This document shows positions 9,838-20,818 of a stretch of DNA of 64,000 nucleotides, piece after piece. Position numbers and translations under genes: made by a program. Where the stretch lies: positions 13,621,001 through 13,685,000 of the forward strand of contig NC_037090.1 of assembly GCF_002994745.2 (NCBI RefSeq). Direction: 5' to 3'. The notes beneath the pieces were generated by a model. That model had not been told where the DNA came from and did not search any database. It saw nothing but the letters and a program-made list of their open reading frames with translations. Source of the DNA: Rosa chinensis. Taxonomy: Eukaryota > Streptophyta > Magnoliopsida > Rosales > Rosaceae. Position 1 is the stretch's first letter, and each line of letters begins with the position of its first letter.

Positions 9838-11965
9838 ATGGCTATTACACAGTCTGATATCAACTCACTTCTGAGCATGATTACTGTGAAACTAAGTGAG
9901 AACAATTTTGTTAAGTGGAGCTTTCAATTCCAGTCAGTGTTGGAAGGGAATGATCTCTTCAGCTACTTTGATGGTAGCTATCCTTGTCCACCTCGATTTG
10001 TCCTGACTGAGGAGGGATCTGTTACTAATGAGGTTACTCAGGCCTATAAACAATGGAAAAAGATTGATAAGGCACTTCTAGGACTTCTTATGGCCACTCT
10101 AGATGATGAGATTATGGAAATCATTGTTGGCAGCAAGTCTTCCCATGAAGCTTGGCTTGCTTTGCAAGAGAGATTCTCAACTGTGTCAAGAGCTAACATC
10201 ATTCAGCTTAAGACTGACCTGCAGACCATTAAGAAAGGTGCTGATTCTATTGATAAGTATCTACTTCGCATTAAGCATGCCCGAGATCAGTTAAGCTCAG
10301 TTGGTGTTCATATTGTTGATGAGGACATTGTTGTGGTCACTCTCAATGGCCTTCCTGAGGAGTACTCTATGATCAAGACTGTTATTCGTGCCCGAGATAG
10401 CTCTATTTCTCTCAAGGATTTCAGAGCACAACTCTTAGCTGCTGAGAGAGATATTGAGGCACAGTTTACTTCACATAACTCTATGACTGCCATGGCTGCT
10501 CAAGGGACCAACTTCAGGACCAACAACAATAGTTCTTCAAACTACTTCAACAATGATAAGGGCAAAGGAGTGTGGAATGGCAAACAACCCAACTGGAGCT
10601 CTAATAAACAGTTTACTCAAGGAGATAATCAGGACTTTAAAGGTTACAATGCCACTGAGTGTCAGATTTGTAATAAGAAAGGGCACACTGCCTCTACCTG
10701 TTATCAAAACTCTGAGTGCAGTTACTGCCACAAGAAAGGTCATATTGCCAGTAAATGTTTTCAGAATCCTGCTTCACCTGATTTCAAAGGCAACAATTTG
10801 GAGTACAGGAATAATATTGGTCCTTCTCCTGAGTGCCAAATCTGTGGCAAGAAGGGGCATACTGCAGTCAATTGTTTCTACAGAAATGATATCCCTGTCA
10901 ATCATCCATCACACTCAGTGATTGTCTGTCAAATTTGTGGATTGAAAGGTCATGCTGCTCTTGACTGTCACCATAGAAGCAATTATGCTTATCAGGGTGC
11001 AGAACCACCCACTACTCTTACAGCTATGAGTGCTCATTCATCTGGGGCATGTTCATCTGGATCTTCTGGAGCATGTTCATCAGGATCTCAGGTTAATGAA
11101 GTATGGATTGGTGATACTGGTGCCACTCACCATATGACTTCTGATCTCAGGAACCTCACCATTGCTCATCCTTTTGAGTCTTCCAAGTCAATTACCATTG
11201 GAAATGGTGAAGGTTTGCATATCAAACATATTGGCTCTGCAAATATTACACCTGCTGATCATACATTCAAGCTTAATAATGTGTTACATGTTCCTCACTT
11301 AGCAGTCAATTTACTATCATTTAACAAACTCTGTAAGGACAATCATTGCTTTATTGTCATGGATGATGTTGATATATGTGTGCAGGACAAGGCATCAAAG
11401 GCACTACTGTACAAAGGAAAGAGTAATGGGGAAGGACTCTTCTTGTTCAAAACACCAAACCTCACACAACCTTATAATCATTCTCACACTGCATTTATTG
11501 GATCTGCTGTCAAGTCTACAATCTGGCATCAAAGACTTGGTCATCCATCTTCTGATATTGTTTCAAGGATGTTATCTCAGTCTAGGATAACATACAATAA
11601 TGATTCTTCCACTCATATGTGTGTTGATTGTCTTAGTGGTAAGATGCATAGGTTACCATTCTCTGAGTCTGTATCTCAATCTGTATCACCTTTTCAAAAG
11701 GTTCATAGTGATCTCTGGGGTCCTGCTCCATGCTTGTCTGTTGAAGGCTTCAAGTACTATGTAACCTTCATTGATGACTACACCAAATTTGTATGGATAT
11801 ATCCACTCATCAATAAATCTGAAACTTTCTCCACTTTTGTTAAGTTCTATAACTTTGTGAGTACTCAGTTTCATATCCTTATTCAATCTCTTCAAACTGA
11901 TGGAGGAGGTGAGTTCAATAGCAAGGCATTTCAATCTTTTCTTGATAGCAAAGGGATTCTGCATC
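9838..11965 (+). pseudogene. gag-pol: Copia gag-pol, first part (gag, protease, integrase start)
   Basis: The frame starts with MAITQSDINSLL at 9838, preferred over an upstream in-frame ATG at 9799 because the gag domain begins there. Order: UBN2-type gag; an array of four CCHC zinc knuckles of the form CX2CX4HX4C (about 10657-10965) where most copia gags have one; the protease active site DTGATHH (about 11113); the pre-integrase HQRLGHP; the integrase Asp residues in HSDLWGP and QTDGGGEF. The frame is cut by the solo LTR at 11966, just before the integrase [12 protein letters not shown] motif, and resumes at 14033. Apart from this and one stop further on it is open. Gag would form the particle that packages the RNA, and pol copies and inserts it. 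Confidence 0.95.
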
Positions 11966-14032
11966 TGATAGGAGCATTTTAATGTGATATTTTAATAGTT
12001 AATTCCTCACATTTTGCTTAGTTAATTCCTTAACTGAATCGATTTTTAATTCAATTTCTATTTTTAGGTACATTGGAGTAAATGAAGGTGAAATGAGCGT
12101 TAGGTTAATAATTACCTGGAAATGATGGAGAAAAATGGAAATGTACTAAAAGATCAATTTTACACATATTCCTACTCCGGCTAGGAGAAACCAAGCCAAG
12201 CAAAGAAGAAGGAGCGGCCGCCTGACCAAATGAACTTCAAATGAGCTAAAACCTTCCAGATCCATTCTAGACACCCAAAGGATCATTTCTTATGAAGAGT
12301 GCCAGAGAAAAATATGAGTGGAAGGCCTTCAAACAATCAGCCCAATTTTCTACAGAAGCAAAACCGGAAAACTGGACCTGTAAGAGGTCCAGCAGCATTT
12401 CCGGCCCAACCACATGGATTGAAGCTCTGAAAATTTGTCAGGTTGATCTACACTCATAGTGGAACATTTCATATGAAGAAGTTGAAGACATATAATGAAG
12501 TCTTGTTGGAGAAATAATTGAAGGAATAAAGGGGAAGAAACTGACCTGAAAACAGCTCAACACCACATATTCATGTTTCCCACCCACATGAAGAAAGCTA
12601 GATGCTTTTCTCTTTTTCCTTGGATATATTTTTTCTACAATCTCTTTAATAGATCATCATCACTTCCATGTTGCTGCACCTTCATGCTTTGCTTTCATTT
12701 CATCATTTCTCTTTCTTTTCCATATTTTACAAATCACTTTCATACTCCACTTTCATTATTTTTTTTCCACTCATCATTTCACTCTTCTTTTTCTTCCCTA
12801 TATAAACACCAATTTCTGAATCCATAACACAAATTCCTTCATCCATTCCATCTTCTTTGTCTCTCCATTTCCTCTCCATATTTCTTTTTCATTCTCTAGT
12901 TTTCTTGTTCTTCATTTTCAAGCCAAGAGAAAGAGAAGCCATGCAATACATCAATTTCCTAACCGCCATCCACCCTTGTGTCTTCCCTAGAAGATTGCTT
13001 GCTTTCAAGGATCTTCAAGTTCTTCATTTCAAGGCTTTATCATTCATCTTTCAAGGTGTATTATATCCTTTCTCTTGTTTTCTTTGTTTGATTTTGTAAG
13101 ACTATGAATTCTAGTTAACAAATAATGTTAAGGGCAAAGTTTAAAGCCCGTTTATATGTTTTGAGATAAAGTTGTGATTTCTATATGTTGATTTTTATGT
13201 TGCTTATGTGGGTTTGTTTAATTAAATTTGCATGATAGAAAACTTTTGTATTTTAATCTTATGTGGTTGCAAACACTTAGGGTTTTGATATAATTGGTGC
13301 TAGGTTTAAGAACATGAAATCGACTTTTCGTTTTGTGTAAACTTGAATCAAAGTAGTAAAGGTTTTGTGCAAAGACCGAATTTAATTAAAGAGGATTGCA
13401 ATTAGGTGGACTTTTCCATACTAAGTTGTACACTTGAGTTGATAGCCTTTCTCTATGTCTAATGCGTTGAACATGTCATGATTGACTAGCTTTCTAGGGC
13501 TTGATTGCATGTTTGATAGGATTAATCTAGGTGCTTTCGCTTAGGTTAATTAGCATTGAAAAGTAAAATATGGAAAATCATTTGCTTTCGAATGTTTCAC
13601 ATGATCAACTCCTCTCTCATGACATTTAAAATCAACTATAGGAATTGTAATTGGATTTCTTGCATATGGATGTGGTTTTGATCTTTGTTCCTTGCGTTCC
13701 ACCCTTGTATATATGTTTTTACGTTTTCTTTATTTTATTTATTTTAATTTTAATTTTAAGAATCCTAATCCCCCCCCCTTATTTGTGTTTACTTGTATAT
13801 ATTTATTCTTTATTTTATTGTTGTAAATAATACTTTATTATTTTAATTCTTTATTTGTTTATACAATTGTATATATTTATATTCTTTATTTTATTTTTGT
13901 AAATAATACTTTTCTTTATTTGTTTCACAATTACAAGTGTACCCTCAATCCCCGGAATAGAACGATCCCTACTTACTTATACTACTAACGACATTTCAGG
14001 GTTAAATTGTGCGCTTGCCAAAAGCGGCATCA
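11966..14032 (+). mobile_element. Solo LTR (2067 bp) nested in the copia integrase
   Basis: Starts TGATAGGAGCATTTTAATG and ends GCGGCATCA (TG...CA), flanked by the 5-bp duplication GCATC (11961-11965 and 14033-14037). It is the same family as the large LTRs at 45593-64000 and closest to the one at 45593. TATA box TATATAAA at 12799-12806, followed by a polypyrimidine tract. No internal domain is left, so the element was removed by LTR-LTR recombination after insertion. It carries only one unit of the CTTCATCCATTCCATC minisatellite that is expanded in the other copies. Confidence 0.95.
12799..12806 (+). promoter_or_regulatory. TATA box of the solo LTR
   Basis: TATATAAA in the U3/R part of the LTR, at the place matching the TATA boxes at 48738, 53622 and (variant) 46404. 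Confidence 0.75.
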
Positions 14033-14037
14033 GCATC

Positions 14038-16640
14038 TCATTACATGTCCATATACTCCTCAGCAGAATGGAGTTGCAGAACGCAAAAACAGACACCTTG
14101 TTGAAACATGCATTACTTTGATGTCTGCTGCTAAGTTGCCTAAACCGTTCTGGTTCCATGCTGTGGCACATTCATCCTATCTCATTAACAGGATGCCATG
14201 CAAAACTCTCCAGTACCAATCTCCATTTTTCAAGCTCTTTGGTGTGCTTCCTGATTTGAAGTTTCTCAAGGTATTTGGTACTGCATGTTATCCTTATCTT
14301 AGGCCTTATTCTCATGATAAACTTGATCCAAGGACCACTATGTGTGTTTTCTTGGGATATGCTCTAGGCTATAAGGGTGTTTTCTGTTATAACATTGAGC
14401 AGAACAAATTATGGATGTGTCGACATGTGATTCATGATGAATCTACTTTTCCTTTCAAATCTTCCCCGTCTCCTCCTTGTGTTACTGCTCCTTCTTCGCC
14501 ATCATCTGTCGCTTTTTCTATCTCACCTTCACCATCATCTGTCCCTTTTTCTACCTCACCTTCACCTGCTTCTCTTCCTGCTGCTTCTATCTCCTCTGGT
14601 TCTTCTTCCCTGTTGCCTGTCCTCACTTCTGATCAGTTACATGTTGTTCTTCCTTGTGAGCCTGTTTCTCATCCTTCTGCTGCTATCCCAGCCTTGGCTG
14701 ATGGGGGAGGAGCTAGTAGAAACACAAGTCCTAGCTCATCAGATTCATCAAGTCCTAGCTCATCAGATTCTAGCTCATCAGATTCATCAAGTCCTAGCTC
14801 ATCAGATTCATCATCTGATCCTGTGACTAGTGGTGCTGTATCGTTCTCTAATAATGACTTGCCAAGTGATAGTGATAATGGTGGTCTTCCACAAGAGCTA
14901 GTGTTTGTTGAAGATCAAGCTCAGACTTACAATAATCACTCTATGTTGACTAGAGCCAAGAATGGAATTGTGAAACATAAGACATTTCAAGATTATTGTG
15001 CTTACTCCTGTGTAGTTCAACAAGGTCTTGTTGATGAACTTGCCTATTTTAGTGGTTTTTCTGCTATCATGGATATACAAGATCCTATTGAACCAAAATC
15101 GTTTAGAGCTGCTGCAGGTATACCTGAATGGGATAAGGCTATGTATGAGGAGATTGATGCTTTGTTGAAACAAGGTACCTGGGAACTTGTTCCTTTACCT
15201 AAAGCAAAGAACATTGTTGGGAGCAAATGGATTTACAAGATCAAGAAAAATCCAGATGGATCAATTTCAAGGTATAAAGCCAGACTTGTTGCTCAAGGAT
15301 TTAGTCAAGAAAAAGGATTGGATTATGATGAAACATTCAGTCCTGTGGTTAGGCATAGAACTGTTAGGCTTGTAGTTGCTCTTGCTGCAATGAACAAATG
15401 GGAGTTGAGACAGTTGGATGTTAAAAATGCTTTTCTTCATGGTGATCTTAGGGAAGAAGTATACATGGTATAGCCACAGGGCTTTGTTGACTCTAAACAT
15501 CCTGATCATGTGTGCTTGTTGAAGAAATCACTCTATGGTCTAAAACAAGTTCCTAGAGCTTGGAATGAGAAGTTTACTAATTTCCTGCCAGCTCTAGGGT
15601 TCCAGTTTTCACATTCTGATCCTAGCTTGTTTGTCAAGCATTCTGAGAAAGGTGTGACAATTTTACTTCTGTATGTAGATGATATTGTCATAACTGGGTC
15701 AGACAAGGAGAGTATTGAAGCTGTGATTACTGAGTTAAGTGAAGCTTTTGATATGAAGGACTTAGGTTCATTGTCTTATTTCCTAGGAATCAATGTTCAA
15801 TACAAGACTACTGGAATCCTTCTATCTCAAGAAAAATATGCTAAGGAATTGATTGCAAAAGCTGGCTTAGAAACATGTAGAGAGTGTGTGTCTCCTTGTT
15901 TGCCACATGTTCAATTATTGAAAAATGATGGTAATCCACTGGCTAATCCTACACTCTACAGGAGCATTGTTGGAGCACTCCAATACTTGACATTTACAAG
16001 ACCTGACATTGCATTCGCTGTCAATACTGTGTGTCAGTTTATGTCAACACCAACTGATGTCCATTTTGCTTCTGTAAAAAGGATTCTCAGGTATATTCAA
16101 GGCACTCTCTCAAAAGGAATGTTTTACAAGTATGGCAATAGTGTTCCATATATTAATGCATATTGTGATGCTGACTGGGCTGGTGAAGTTAACCATAGAA
16201 GATCAACCACAGGGTTTATTGTTTATCTTGCTCATTGTCCTATATCTTGGCAATCAAAGAAACAAGGATCTGTGTCAAGAAGTTCCACAGAAGCTGAGTA
16301 TAGAGCATTGGCTAATACGGCTGCAGAAATCTCCTGGCTAAGGCATGTTTTATGTGATCTACATATTCGAATTCCTGCACCACCTCTACTAAAATGTGAT
16401 AACCTTTCTGCCCTTGCTCTATGTTCAAATCCTGTGTTTCACTCCAGAATTAAGCATTTGGATAATGACTTTCATTTTGTGCGTGAAAGAGTTCAGAGGC
16501 AGGATTTACTACTTCAGTATGTTCCAACTGAGCAACAAACTGCTGATATCTTCACTAAGGGATTGAATAGTCCACTGTTCAAATCTCATTGTTCCAATCT
16601 CAGTCTGGTATCCCCTACTGAGATTGAGGGGAGGTGTTAA
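14038..16640 (+). pseudogene. gag-pol: Copia gag-pol, second part (integrase end, RT, RNase H)
   Basis: Continues the integrase with [15 protein letters not shown] (catalytic Glu). A Ser/Pro-rich linker follows with repeated [10 protein letters not shown] (about 14730-14815). The reverse transcriptase has [12 protein letters not shown] and the YVDD active site (about 15674-15685), then RNase H with YCDADWAG and SSTEAEYRAL. The frame is continuous except for one TAG at 15471-15473, where a CAG glutamine codon would be expected before PQGF. It ends at 16640, inside the start of the 3' LTR. Excluding the solo LTR and one GCATC, the reading frame from 9838 is 4731 nt, divisible by three, so the only lesions are the nested LTR and this single stop. 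Confidence 0.93.
16624..16634 (+). promoter_or_regulatory. Copia polypurine tract
   Basis: Purine-rich TTGAGGGGAGG directly before the 3' LTR, primer for plus-strand DNA synthesis. Confidence 0.85.
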
Positions 16641-16960
16641 CCGATACTCAAGTCAACGAAATATGAGCTGATATCAGTATTGACCAGTGTGTGGAGTACA
16701 GCTGTCATCCATGAAGTGGGCACTGGCCTTAGCTACTGTGGTTTTTACCTTGCTATGAGTAATTACTATATTTCGGTTTGTAATAACTGTTAGGGAGTTT
16801 CTCTAACTATATATATCTGTTGTAATGTGAGTTTCGTGTGTGTGGCATTAATTGAAGAAACACAGAAATTTGCTTCTGCTCTTTCTCTCATTTCTCTTCC
16901 TTCTTCTCTATTACTTCGTGCTTAAGCTCTTCAAGGTTAGCTATGGCTGCCATGTTATCA
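16635..16960 (+). repeat. Copia 3' LTR
   Basis: Copy of 8908-9233, same length, about 1.2 percent different by eye. Confidence 0.95.
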
Positions 16961-17032
16961 TAACCTACATGATAGTAGCATAAGAATGTTTGCCATGTCT
17001 ACACCAACAAGCTCTTCTCTCGTTCTCTTCAT
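16961..17032 (-). pseudogene. ZAT11-like gene, 5' part (split by copia)
   Basis: ATG at 17032-17030, reading [24 protein letters not shown], the conserved N-terminus of the ZAT11/12 group (MKR basic start and the L-rich box). The second neighbour at 27242 starts the same way. The copia insertion follows directly. A TATA-type element (TATATATA, 17115-17122) lies about 85 bp upstream. If transcribed, the mRNA would encode only about 24 ZAT residues before retroelement sequence. Confidence 0.9.
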
Positions 17033-17164
17033 GGTTAAGCAGATTGAGAAAAGAGGTAATATGCAGAATGAAGATATACAAGAAATGAAAGCCTTCGAGT
17101 GTCTTATATATAATTATATATAGGGATATGGACTGGAGTGGCTATATTGTCTTATTTTATAATA

Positions 17165-17400
17165 GGGTTTTTGGGTGATCAAAGGTACGTTTGAACTCAA
17201 GTCCAAAAATTGACTTGGTCATATGTCGGATTACACGTGTAAATAATCAAAAGACTACTATAATACCTTACTCTGCTCTCGTCCAGTTTGCTGCCTCGAT
17301 CAGCACTCGCCTTCAAATTTCATCCTGGCAAGTAATCGCATGCAAGGAAGTTGTACGTTGAATATTAGCTCAGGATTCAAAGAGTAAGTTAGTATTAGCT
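17165..17400 (-). promoter_or_regulatory. Upstream module of the split ZAT gene
   Basis: Contains TTGACTTGGTC (W-box core, from 17210) and ACACGTG (17233-17239), in the same order and spacing as upstream of the second ZAT gene (27421-27470) and in the orphan copy at 18360-18432. W-boxes bind WRKY factors and ACACGTG binds bZIP/bHLH factors, which suits stress-induced ZAT genes. Confidence 0.6.
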
Positions 17401-18359
17401 ATTTTTTTACACGGGATTGGATATCCTTATCTAGTCTGATCCCAGTTATCCCATGTTTGGCAGCAAGAATAACTCTTTTTAACTCTCATCATTCTCAACC
17501 TGCAATTCAACCCCGGTCCATCTATTACATTGAAAGAATCTAAAACACAAGAAACAAAATCACAAACGACTCCAAGACCTCTGCTTTAAAATTATCTCTC
17601 ATCTCCCAAACCGACCAAATCCATGACCCGAGGCTCACTTTTCAAAGGCAGAAAGTTCAGACTTCGCCGGAATTTGAAAGTGAATCTTGATCGGATGTGA
17701 AGAGCGGGTCGGAAAACATGAGCATCTCCTCCACCGTGAGCATCGGAAATAGTAGATCGTAGAATGATTGGGTCGGAGTTCGCTGGCAAGCTTCTGCAAA
17801 TTGAAAGCTGAGAAGAAACCAAACTGAATGATTGGGAATCAGATGATTGCAAAGGTAATGAATCAATGAAATATCGTATTTTGAGAATTGGGTATTGAAT
17901 GTTTTGTTGTTTGCTTAGATAGATATTGATTGGAATTGCATAATTTTGGATTTGGGTGAAGGATTTTGATTCTGGAAGTTGAATTTGTTTGGGAAGAACT
18001 GCAGGCACCTTGGCTTGACTGGAAAACCAGATCCCTTGACGAAGAACGCGGGCACCTTGGCTTGACCAGAAGAGAAATTGGGTATGGCTTTGATCTGAGA
18101 AGTCTGAGAGAAATTGTTGATGATGTTGATGGTGTTACAGGTCTGTGGTGTTGATGGAGTCTAGGTCTTCGTGTTAGTGTTATTAGTCCCTCCAGCACCA
18201 AACATGAGTCAGGACACAGTAAAGCATAAGTCCAGCTTGAGAAGTCCGAAACAATTATAGAAATTAAGGCAGGGCATGACAATCCCAGAAAACAAACATC
18301 AAGTGTCTTATAGAGGGTTTTTGACTAAGGTGGCTGTACTAAATGTCCACTAAAGTGGC
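17401..18359. other. Sequence between two copies of the ZAT promoter module
   Basis: No recognised gene. Open frames of 62-139 codons on both strands overlap and show no domain I know. The phrase GGCACCTTGGCTTGAC occurs twice (18004 and 18049). May be an insertion that separated, or came with, the duplicated promoter. Confidence 0.4.
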
Positions 18360-18553
18360 TTTTGGGTGATGAAAGGTTTGACCTTAAGTCGACGAGATGA
18401 CTTGGTCATATGGATTACACATTTACACGTGCAAATAATCAACAGACTACTACCCTGGCTTTCCCATCTCTCGTCCAGATTACTTGCTGCCTCGATTATC
18501 TGCCTTAACTTTCATCCAGGCACAATTCATAATCGCATGCAAGGACCCGACCT
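18360..18553 (-). promoter_or_regulatory. Orphan copy of the ZAT promoter module
   Basis: Repeats 17165-17400 in the same orientation with about 75-80 percent identity by eye: TTGACC (18378), ATGACTTGGTCATATG, TTACACGTGCAAATAATCAA, CTCGTCCAG, AATCGCATGCAAGGA. No ZAT reading frame lies beside it, so it is a duplicated or abandoned promoter. Confidence 0.6.
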
Positions 18554-18563
18554 TCAAGTTGTT

Positions 18564-18681
18564 TTTTTTTCCTCTTCTTTTAAAAAATGATCAAAAGATT
18601 TCACTCCTATTTACATGGTGACTCAAACTCATGACTTCGTACATAGATAGTGGATGTTCTAACTACTGAGCTAACACCATA
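18564..18681 (-). mobile_element. Short tRNA-derived SINE
   Basis: On the minus strand it reads with a pol III A box (TAGCTCAGTAGTTAGAAC, like a tRNA D-arm), a B-box-like GAGTTTGAGTC, and a 3' A tail (the T run at 18562-18570). A perfect 10-bp target duplication TCAAGTTGTT flanks it (18554-18563 and 18682-18691). At 118 bp it is a short SINE. It lies inside the orphan ZAT promoter copy, which continues after it. Confidence 0.85.
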
Positions 18682-18691
18682 TCAAGTTGTT

Positions 18692-20818
18692 GAATATTAG
18701 CTGAGGATTAAATATAGAGCAAGTACTAATTACCTCCTTTTTTATATTTTATCTTTTCATTCCTTTATAACTTGTACGTTTTCCGTGTGAGTTTTGCTAC
18801 ATTTCTAAGTTCTATGTCTCACGCCTTTTGAACGGTAATCAGGTAATGTCATGTCTCTTATAGTCTAATACCGTCCATGTTAACTTACTTATGGAAAAAG
18901 ATAGGCCAGGCAAATCATGTTAACGCACTTTGTTTTTTATATTTAATCCCCACCCACTCTCTCTGGCTTTTAATCCTGCACATCCTTAACGTTCACCGAT
19001 TATCATGTTCACGTACTCGGTTATTTTCATGCGCACAATTTAGCACATATCATGCCCAAAATTTAAGTTTAGTTTAATTAAATACAGCGGCGCTTGTATG
19101 TTTTGATTTCTATATTTAGTCATATTGCAATTTTGGCCTTCTTGCCTTGAATAGTTTGTCTTCGTAACGATTACGTAAAAGTTACTAACTTCAACGCGTT
19201 CCACTTTTTTTTTTTCCCTAAACCTTTTGAATGTATAAAAGTTAAAATGGGTGCAACACGAGGCCTTCCAAGAATGATATATATCCATCCTATTACTACT
19301 CTCATTCAAGTAAGCTTAACTCCTAAATTCTGATGGCATTTAGTGCATTACTACTAGTATGATCGCACTCGAGTACCACATTTAGATTGTTAATAATTAT
19401 CTAAGAACATAAAGGGGTTGTTCCAAACGAAAATTCACCTATATACCTGATGTATTGATGCTTCATGTAATATGACATAATGTTAACCATTAGTGTCATT
19501 CTAAGAATTTAATTTATTTTTTATAATTAACCTGTTACACATGTTCTAATTAGTAATTTATAAAATTACAGAATTATTTATTTATTCTCAAGATGGAAAA
19601 TAAATATAAAATTTTAAAACTATAAAAAATAAACACAATTTTCTCAAAAAAAAAAAAACTCCGAGACCATAATTTTTACTCAAAATTGTGGACTATAGTT
19701 CTTATTTTCTCACAAAAATTTTACCACCCTCAAATAATGCTTTTCAAATGCTTCTTGAACTGAGGGAACTAAAAAATCATGACGCAATTTTTTTTTTACA
19801 ATTTTTCAAAGTAAAAGAAAAATAAAATTCGTTCGAGGCTTTGTTGTTTCGTCAATTAGAACACGTTCTAAAACTAAAAATCATGCGGTACAAATGATGG
19901 GCTTATAGCTAGGGGTGGGTTCGGTTTGATTCGGTTCGGTTTTAGGCCAAAACCGAGAACCGAACCGAATTAGACTTCGGTTCGGTTCGGTTCGGTTTTA
20001 TATTTTTCAAACTTCGACACCGAAAACCTATAAGTTATAGCTAGTATAGGGAAATTTTGAGAAAAAATATTGTTAACAAATTTTAACATGTTTCTACATA
20101 TCATTACATTTCACGGTTGCCCATGATACCTTTCAATGTGCCAAACCATGCAAAGGCCCAATTTTATTCAAATTTTCATGTTTGTTAATCTCAAATTGCT
20201 AAACTATGATCTTTCAAATGTGTTTCAATTGATGAAATACCAAGATATCTGACAACTTTTTTTTTATGATTTTTCAAAGTCAAAAAGCAAGAAAATTTAT
20301 ATAAAATAATATGTTCGATATTTCAGTTTTCCTCAAGTTCAAGTATAATCTAAAAGTCATTGCTCTATGAATATTAAGCTCATGGCATATGTCAATTTTT
20401 AAAATGATACACGCAATTCAGAAGGTAATCCCCTAGCATGTCTAAACATGCTAAACCATGTCAGTCCTTATTTTTATACAAACTCTTTCCTGCCATGAAC
20501 TCACTATTGGTATAACTTGATTTTCGAAATGGTATTCCAATTGACAAAACTTGAAAATATCAGCCAGTTTGTTTTCTTCACGATTTTCCTAAATTTTTGG
20601 TATATCTTTTTCTATAGAGATTGATTTTTTTTTTTTGGTGGTGTTCATGCAATTTCTTGAATTTTTACCAAGTAATGATGATAGGTAACATTATAAATCT
20701 TCAGATATGTTGATGTTTTCTTTGCTAAGTAATAATTTGATAGATATGCAACAGACTTGAGAACCATGTATACTTGTTAATTATGTTTTTATTTTTAATT
20801 AAAAAATTATTAATGTTT
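18692..20818. other. Intergenic AT-rich DNA
   Basis: No gene seen. At 19913-20000 the word CGGTTCGGTT and its complement alternate after AGGGGTGGGTTCGG, the kind of terminus often seen in plant hAT-like or other non-autonomous repeats, but no partner end was found. The rest is T/A-rich with many short A or T runs. Confidence 0.5.

Larger units (their letters stand above)
8908..16960 (+). mobile_element. Ty1/copia LTR retrotransposon, young, with nested solo LTR
   Basis: LTRs at 8908-9233 and 16635-16960 (326 bp each, starting TGTTAACC, ending GTTATCA) differ at only about four positions. A 5-bp target duplication TAACC flanks the element (8903-8907 and 16961-16965). The primer site TGGTATCAGAGC directly follows the left LTR and a polypurine tract precedes the right one. 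Without the nested LTR the element is about 6.0 kb and encodes one gag-pol frame in the copia order (gag, protease, integrase, reverse transcriptase, RNase H). It lies opposite in strand to the ZAT gene it interrupts. Confidence 0.97.

Noticed and set aside
17592..18282. Possible gene on the minus strand (frames of 138 and 139 codons)
   Set aside because: Two overlapping frames of similar length, no domain, no TATA or splice pattern that I trust. Left as unassigned sequence.
18564..18681. A tRNA gene, because of the A and B boxes
   Set aside because: No cloverleaf, an A tail and target duplications. It is a SINE. The same holds for 6827-7036.
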